Assembly (NCBI GenBank): GCA_028293725.1
Contig: JAQGOE010000146.1
Coordinates: forward strand, 1 to 10,403
Origin: Gammaproteobacteria bacterium
GTDB lineage: Bacteria > Pseudomonadota > Gammaproteobacteria > Steroidobacterales > Steroidobacteraceae
DNA length: 10,403 bases
Reading direction: 5' to 3'
Shown: positions 7,716 to 10,403 of the stretch, piece after piece
How positions within the stretch are numbered: position 1 is the first letter of the stretch
How the letters are laid out: every line of letters begins with the position of its first letter
Translations under genes and position numbers: made by a program
The notes under the pieces: model-generated
What the model saw: the letters and a program-made list of their open reading frames with translations, nothing else
The model's database searches: none
Told to the model about the DNA's origin: nothing

Positions 7716-7745
7716 CGCGGCGCACCGTCCATTCGGTGCGCCGCG
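7716..7745. repeat. Perfect 12-bp inverted repeat (hairpin)
   Basis: CGCGGCGCACCG (7716-7727) and its exact reverse complement (7734-7745) flank the 6-base loop TCCATT. It starts 5 bp after the DUF3467 stop and ends about 20 bp before the lipoprotein start. There is no T tract on either side, so it is not a classic intrinsic terminator. It may protect mRNA ends or lower expression of the distal genes. Confidence 0.8.
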
Positions 7746-7750
7746 GATGC

Positions 7751-8083
7751 TCAACCGTTTCGCGTCGATCCGTTACCTTGATCCGGCAACGTCCCGTAGC
7801 GGCTCTCGTATTCCTTCATCAGGTTCTGCAATAGCTGCGAGAGGCGTTTCGCGGCAAAGGGACTCAATACGATGCGATGGTTGAGCTCGATCTCAACTTC
7901 CTGATTCGCCCCTCGGTCCCAACTCTTGTTCACCCCGAAGTTGAGGACGACCTCCTCCTGGGTGCTGTTGGCATTGCAGAAGTTCGAGTAGGAGCTCTGC
8001 ACGTTCGTGGTCGTCCACTTGATAGGCGTCGCCGCCGCACGCGGCACCGCGTTCAAGGGTTTCTTGTCAGTCGCACTTGCCAT
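7751..8083 (-). CDS. DUF3467-family protein
   Basis: A 110-residue protein without signal peptide or membrane segment. Residues about 31-98 match the DUF3467 pattern as I know it: SYSNFCNANSTQEEVVLNFG, then a charged strand, RIVLSPFAAKRLSQLLQNLM, and an EYESRYG end. The family is small, widespread in bacteria and archaea, and of unknown function. The ATG at 8083 is chosen because AGGAGAG lies 6 bp upstream of it; an in-frame ATG at 8110 would place the start only 3 bp from the preceding stop but has no such site. It sits 30 bp downstream of the giant surface-protein gene. Being cytoplasmic, it could act on expression, folding or export of its neighbours; this is inference. Confidence 0.85.
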   Translation of the reverse strand: MASATDKKPLNAVPRAAATPIKWTTTNVQSSYSNFCNANSTQEEVVLNFGVNKSWDRGANQEVEIELNHRIVLSPFAAKRLSQLLQNLMKEYESRYGTLPDQGNGSTRNG

Positions 8084-8113
8084 CTTCATCTCTCCTGATG
8101 CTGGTGTCATTCG

Positions 8114-10403
8114 TCAAACCGAGTTCGCGCGATTCGGCGTCTCGGGAATCCTCATGCTTAGGCCGGTCAGTCTGCCCAGATCCCGTTGGGGGCTCGCGTT
8201 GACCCCCAGGAAATCTACCGCCCACGGCGCGTGGACCGGGATTTCCGGGAAGCGTTCGGTCAAGGGCGCGCCACGCCGGCTCCAGTCGATCACCGGGGTC
8301 GATGTTGGCGCCTCGGCCGAGGGAACCGCGGCAGCCTGATCCCACGGCTGCCTCAGATCGATATCGGGCAGTATCCGCTGCGGTGTTGGAGTGGAGCTCG
8401 CCTCGGGCGGCCGCACCATCCGTCCCGAAGTCAGCGAGGCGTGTCTCACTGGCGCAACGATGGGATCGCGGGCGTTCAGCAGCGACTGCACCGTGATACT
8501 CGCCCGGTGTTTGGTGGTGGCCGGTACCGGGGCGACCGGCACGGCATCGCTCTGGGCCTGGGCCTGGGCCGCCTCGGCCGCATCGGTCTCGAAGTACACA
8601 TCGGCCATCTGGAGCGTGCGCCCATCGCCCATCGTGACCACGCTGCGCTCGAGGATCCTGTTGCCGTTCTGCAATTGCGGCTCGACCGTGTCGTGCAGGC
8701 TGATCGAGTCGATCCCCGCTTGACTCAAGCTCATGAGCTCCCCGGGCTCGCTGCGATGATCGCCGTTCAGATCCTGCCAGATCAGCAGCTTGCCGAAGTC
8801 CTGGTCCGCGGCATTAATTACCCCGTCCCTGTTGGTATCGAACTTTGCCAACTCCGCGAACCCCTGCCCCTGCTCTCCTCCGAAGAGCTCGCTGCGATTG
8901 TCGATCGTGCCGTTGCCGTTGGTATCGACCGCCAGGAAGGCATTGCCGGATGCGATCCAACCGGAATGGATCGCACGTCCGGTGTCCAGGAGATCGAACG
9001 TCCCACCGGTCATGGACAGCCCCACGGTCTGGATCCCCTGACCCGTGAGGTCGATCACGAGCGGGCTGGTATAGGACCCTTGCTCCACGGTCACTGTGAT
9101 GGCCTGCGTCGCACTCGCCGTCGAGCCGTTGCTTGGCGCCGTCGAGGTGGCTCGTACAGTCAGTGGAATCGTCCCATAGAAGTCCGTCGGCGGCGTGATG
9201 GAGAGACACCCTGTGTTCCAGTTGGTCACGTCGGCTGTGGTGAGACCCGCAGTAGCGGTGAACGTGTTTGTCCCGTCGGTGAGCACTGCCCCAACAGGGA
9301 CTCCCTCGATCGTTACAGACAAGGTCTCCGAGCCACCTCTGTCCACCAGCTCCCCATCGATCTGCTGCAGTTGGATCGCGGTGTTCTCGTAACCGGTGTT
9401 CACGGGGTTCCCGCCCCCGTCTAGCGTTATCGTCGGCGCCGTGGCCACCGGGATCACGTCGATGTTCATCGCGACCGGGTCGCTAAACATCCCGCCGTCG
9501 AAGGCCGAGTACATGAACAGCGTGTAGGTCGACTGCAGATTGCCCAGGTCAGTGCCACCATATCCGCTGAAACCAGTAGCGTCTGGATCCGGCACGAAGC
9601 GCAGCTTACCCGCGTCGACATCTGCCTTCGTGACCGTCAGATTGTTGGACGCCGTCTCCCAACCATCGGTCGTCAGGAACTCCAGGTGTCCGCCGCCCTG
9701 ACACCAGGTGCTCATATCCACCGCCAGCGGTGTCCCCTGCGTCTGCGCATCACTGACCTGGAAGTCACTCCACTGGAACACGTAAGGCGTGTTCTCGGGT
9801 GTCGTCACCGTTGATGCGACAGCCGTCGGCGCCGCCAATACCGTCACCGGCAGACTCTGCGTCACACTTGCCTCCGAGCCATTGCTCGGCGCCGTCGCGG
9901 TCGCTGTCAGTGTCAGTGAGATCGTCCCGTAAAAGCCGCTCGGTGGGGTGAGCGACAGGTTTCCTCCCCACCAGTCTGTGATATCCACACTGTTCTGGTC
10001 TGCGGTCGCAGTGAAGCTGTTCGTCCCGTCGGTCAGCATTGCGCCAACAGGCAGCCCTTTCAGCGTCAGCGACAGATTTTCAGAACCGCCACGATCCACC
10101 AGCTCCGCATCGATCGGCTGTAGTCGGATCGCTGTGTCCTGATACCCGGTGTTCACCGGCTGCTCGGCAAGCCACAGGTCACCCAGCATCACACCCTTCG
10201 CCCCGCTGGTGAGCTGGATGGTCTGCGGCCCACCGGTGCCCGCGAAGGTCACACTGGCTTCGCGCCAGTCCAGGCCCGTGTCACTCTGGCTCGTGGACGG
10301 ACAACCCGATAGCGCTTGGCCGTCCACGGACACCGTGATCGACCCGCTACTGTCCAACAACTCGCTGGCATAATCGTAAGTCAGCGTGTACTGCATGCCC
10401 GCC
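8114..10403 (-). CDS. Giant Ig-like / EF-hand surface protein, C-terminal part (5' end outside window)
   Basis: An open frame enters from the right edge and ends at 8114; at least 762 residues are inside. Counting from the Met at 10396: a beta-rich, CBM-like stretch (1-78); a 107-residue unit (80-186); a different Ig-like unit (about 190-318); a second copy of the 107-residue unit (331-437); a calcium-binding block (445-570) beginning SPLVIDLTGQGIQTV with EF-hand-type loops DTNGNGTIDN, DTNRDGVIN and DLNGDHRSEPGE; a Pro/Ala-rich linker (about 605-700); and a C-terminal segment with PVIDW and APWAVDFLG. This order is typical of very large proteobacterial adhesins/RTX-like proteins exported to the surface, often by type I secretion. 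No RTX nonapeptides are visible here. It is the first gene of the right-hand operon visible in the window. The true start and total size are unknown, and the Met at 10396 is not claimed as a start. Confidence 0.88.
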   Translation of the reverse strand, partial: AGMQYTLTYDYASELLDSSGSITVSVDGQALSGCPSTSQSDTGLDWREASVTFAGTGGPQTIQLTSGAKGVMLGDLWLAEQPVNTGYQDTAIRLQPIDAELVDRGGSENLSLTLKGLPVGAMLTDGTNSFTATADQNSVDITDWWGGNLSLTPPSGFYGTISLTLTATATAPSNGSEASVTQSLPVTVLAAPTAVASTVTTPENTPYVFQWSDFQVSDAQTQGTPLAVDMSTWCQGGGHLEFLTTDGWETASNNLTVTKADVDAGKLRFVPDPDATGFSGYGGTDLGNLQSTYTLFMYSAFDGGMFSDPVAMNIDVIPVATAPTITLDGGGNPVNTGYENTAIQLQQIDGELVDRGGSETLSVTIEGVPVGAVLTDGTNTFTATAGLTTADVTNWNTGCLSITPPTDFYGTIPLTVRATSTAPSNGSTASATQAITVTVEQGSYTSPLVIDLTGQGIQTVGLSMTGGTFDLLDTGRAIHSGWIASGNAFLAVDTNGNGTIDNRSELFGGEQGQGFAELAKFDTNRDGVINAADQDFGKLLIWQDLNGDHRSEPGELMSLSQAGIDSISLHDTVEPQLQNGNRILERSVVTMGDGRTLQMADVYFETDAAEAAQAQAQSDAVPVAPVPATTKHRASITVQSLLNARDPIVAPVRHASLTSGRMVRPPEASSTPTPQRILPDIDLRQPWDQAAAVPSAEAPTSTPVIDWSRRGAPLTERFPEIPVHAPWAVDFLGVNASPQRDLGRLTGLSMRIPETPNRANSV
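8738..8926 (-). other. Cluster of three EF-hand-like calcium loops
   Basis: Within the giant surface protein, residues 491-553 hold three D-x-N/D-x-N/D-G-type loops spaced about 22-29 residues apart: D491-T-N-G-N, D520-T-N-R-D-G and D542-L-N-G-D. The third has the full 12-residue pattern ending in Glu553. The block with SELFG and LLIWQDLNGD between and after the loops is the one commonly found near the C-terminus of large RTX-like and tandem-95 proteins. Calcium would stiffen the region after export. Confidence 0.75.
9086..9406 (-). repeat. Copy 2 of a 107-residue Ig-like repeat unit
   Basis: Encodes residues 331-437 of the giant protein, beginning PVNTGYENTAIQLQQIDGEL and ending in TQAITVTV. 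Same length, order and most residues as copy 1 at 9839-10159. It differs mainly in the middle, where DWWGGNLSLTPPSG becomes NWNTGCLSITPPTD. Confidence 0.85.
9839..10159 (-). repeat. Copy 1 of a 107-residue Ig-like repeat unit
   Basis: Encodes residues 80-186 of the giant protein, beginning PVNTGYQDTAIRLQPIDAEL and ending in TQSLPVTV. Shared stretches with copy 2 include ELVDRGGSE, PVGA-LTDGTN-FTAT and FYGTI-LT. The copies are separated by an unrelated Ig-like unit, so the array alternates at least two domain types. More copies may lie beyond the right edge. Confidence 0.85.

Noticed and set aside
8552..8569. Hexanucleotide CTGGGC repeated three times
   Set aside because: It is short and encodes an Ala/Gln-rich piece of a low-complexity linker. 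It may vary in length but is not evidence of a regulatory repeat.
8186..9424. A 412-residue open frame on + across the giant surface-protein gene
   Set aside because: It is antisense to a gene with clear repeats and calcium loops, has an Arg/Gly-rich composition typical of a shadow frame in GC-rich DNA, and has no recognisable domain.
1..10403. CRISPR array, insertion sequence or transposase
   Set aside because: No regularly spaced repeats, no terminal inverted repeats around a coding unit, and no transposase or integrase motif on either strand.

Overview
The window is about 10.4 kb of GC-rich, compact bacterial DNA. Gene content suggests a gammaproteobacterium, probably near the Xanthomonadales (Lysobacterales) or Steroidobacter-like lineages. 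The reasons are a Xanthomonas-type xyl-box upstream of a family 3 glycosidase, a class-III-like PPK2, and a large Ig-like/EF-hand adhesin with a proteobacterial-style C-terminus. This taxonomic guess is inference, not a measured match.

Left part (1-4965), metabolic and regulatory genes. An exported GH3 beta-glycosidase, probably a beta-xylosidase or beta-glucosidase, lies on + behind a 14-bp palindrome that looks like a LacI-family operator. It converges, with a 17-bp overlap of 3' ends, on a PPK2-type polyphosphate kinase on -. Upstream of PPK2 on - is a FixJ/NarL-type response regulator whose reading frame is broken by one missing base inside the helix-turn-helix. When the frame is restored, its stop overlaps the PPK2 start as ATGA, so the two were built as a coupled pair. 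Divergent from it, across about 280 bp, is a short AraC-type regulator on +.

Middle (4966-5216): a tRNA-Cys(GCA) gene on - with encoded CCA, and a strong intrinsic terminator that ends the long minus-strand run to its right.

Right part (5233-10403): six minus-strand genes, closely spaced, that read as one operon ending at that terminator. In transcription order they are: the C-terminal part of a giant Ig-like/EF-hand cell-surface protein (5' end outside the window), a DUF3467 protein, a small Cys-rich lipoprotein, a Sec-exported protein with an FG-GAP/VCBS-like calcium loop (frameshifted), a stand-alone Hint (hedgehog/intein) autoprotease domain with a DUF2059-like tail, and an Ig-like-domain protein whose C-terminal half is in another frame. 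I know of no named system with this composition. It is the best candidate here for an undescribed cell-surface assembly or processing locus.

Three genes between 3415 and 7431 need single-base corrections (four in total, perhaps five) to give full-length products. Several of these sites lie in or beside short G runs. That points to indel errors in the assembly or to real decay; the sequence alone cannot separate the two.
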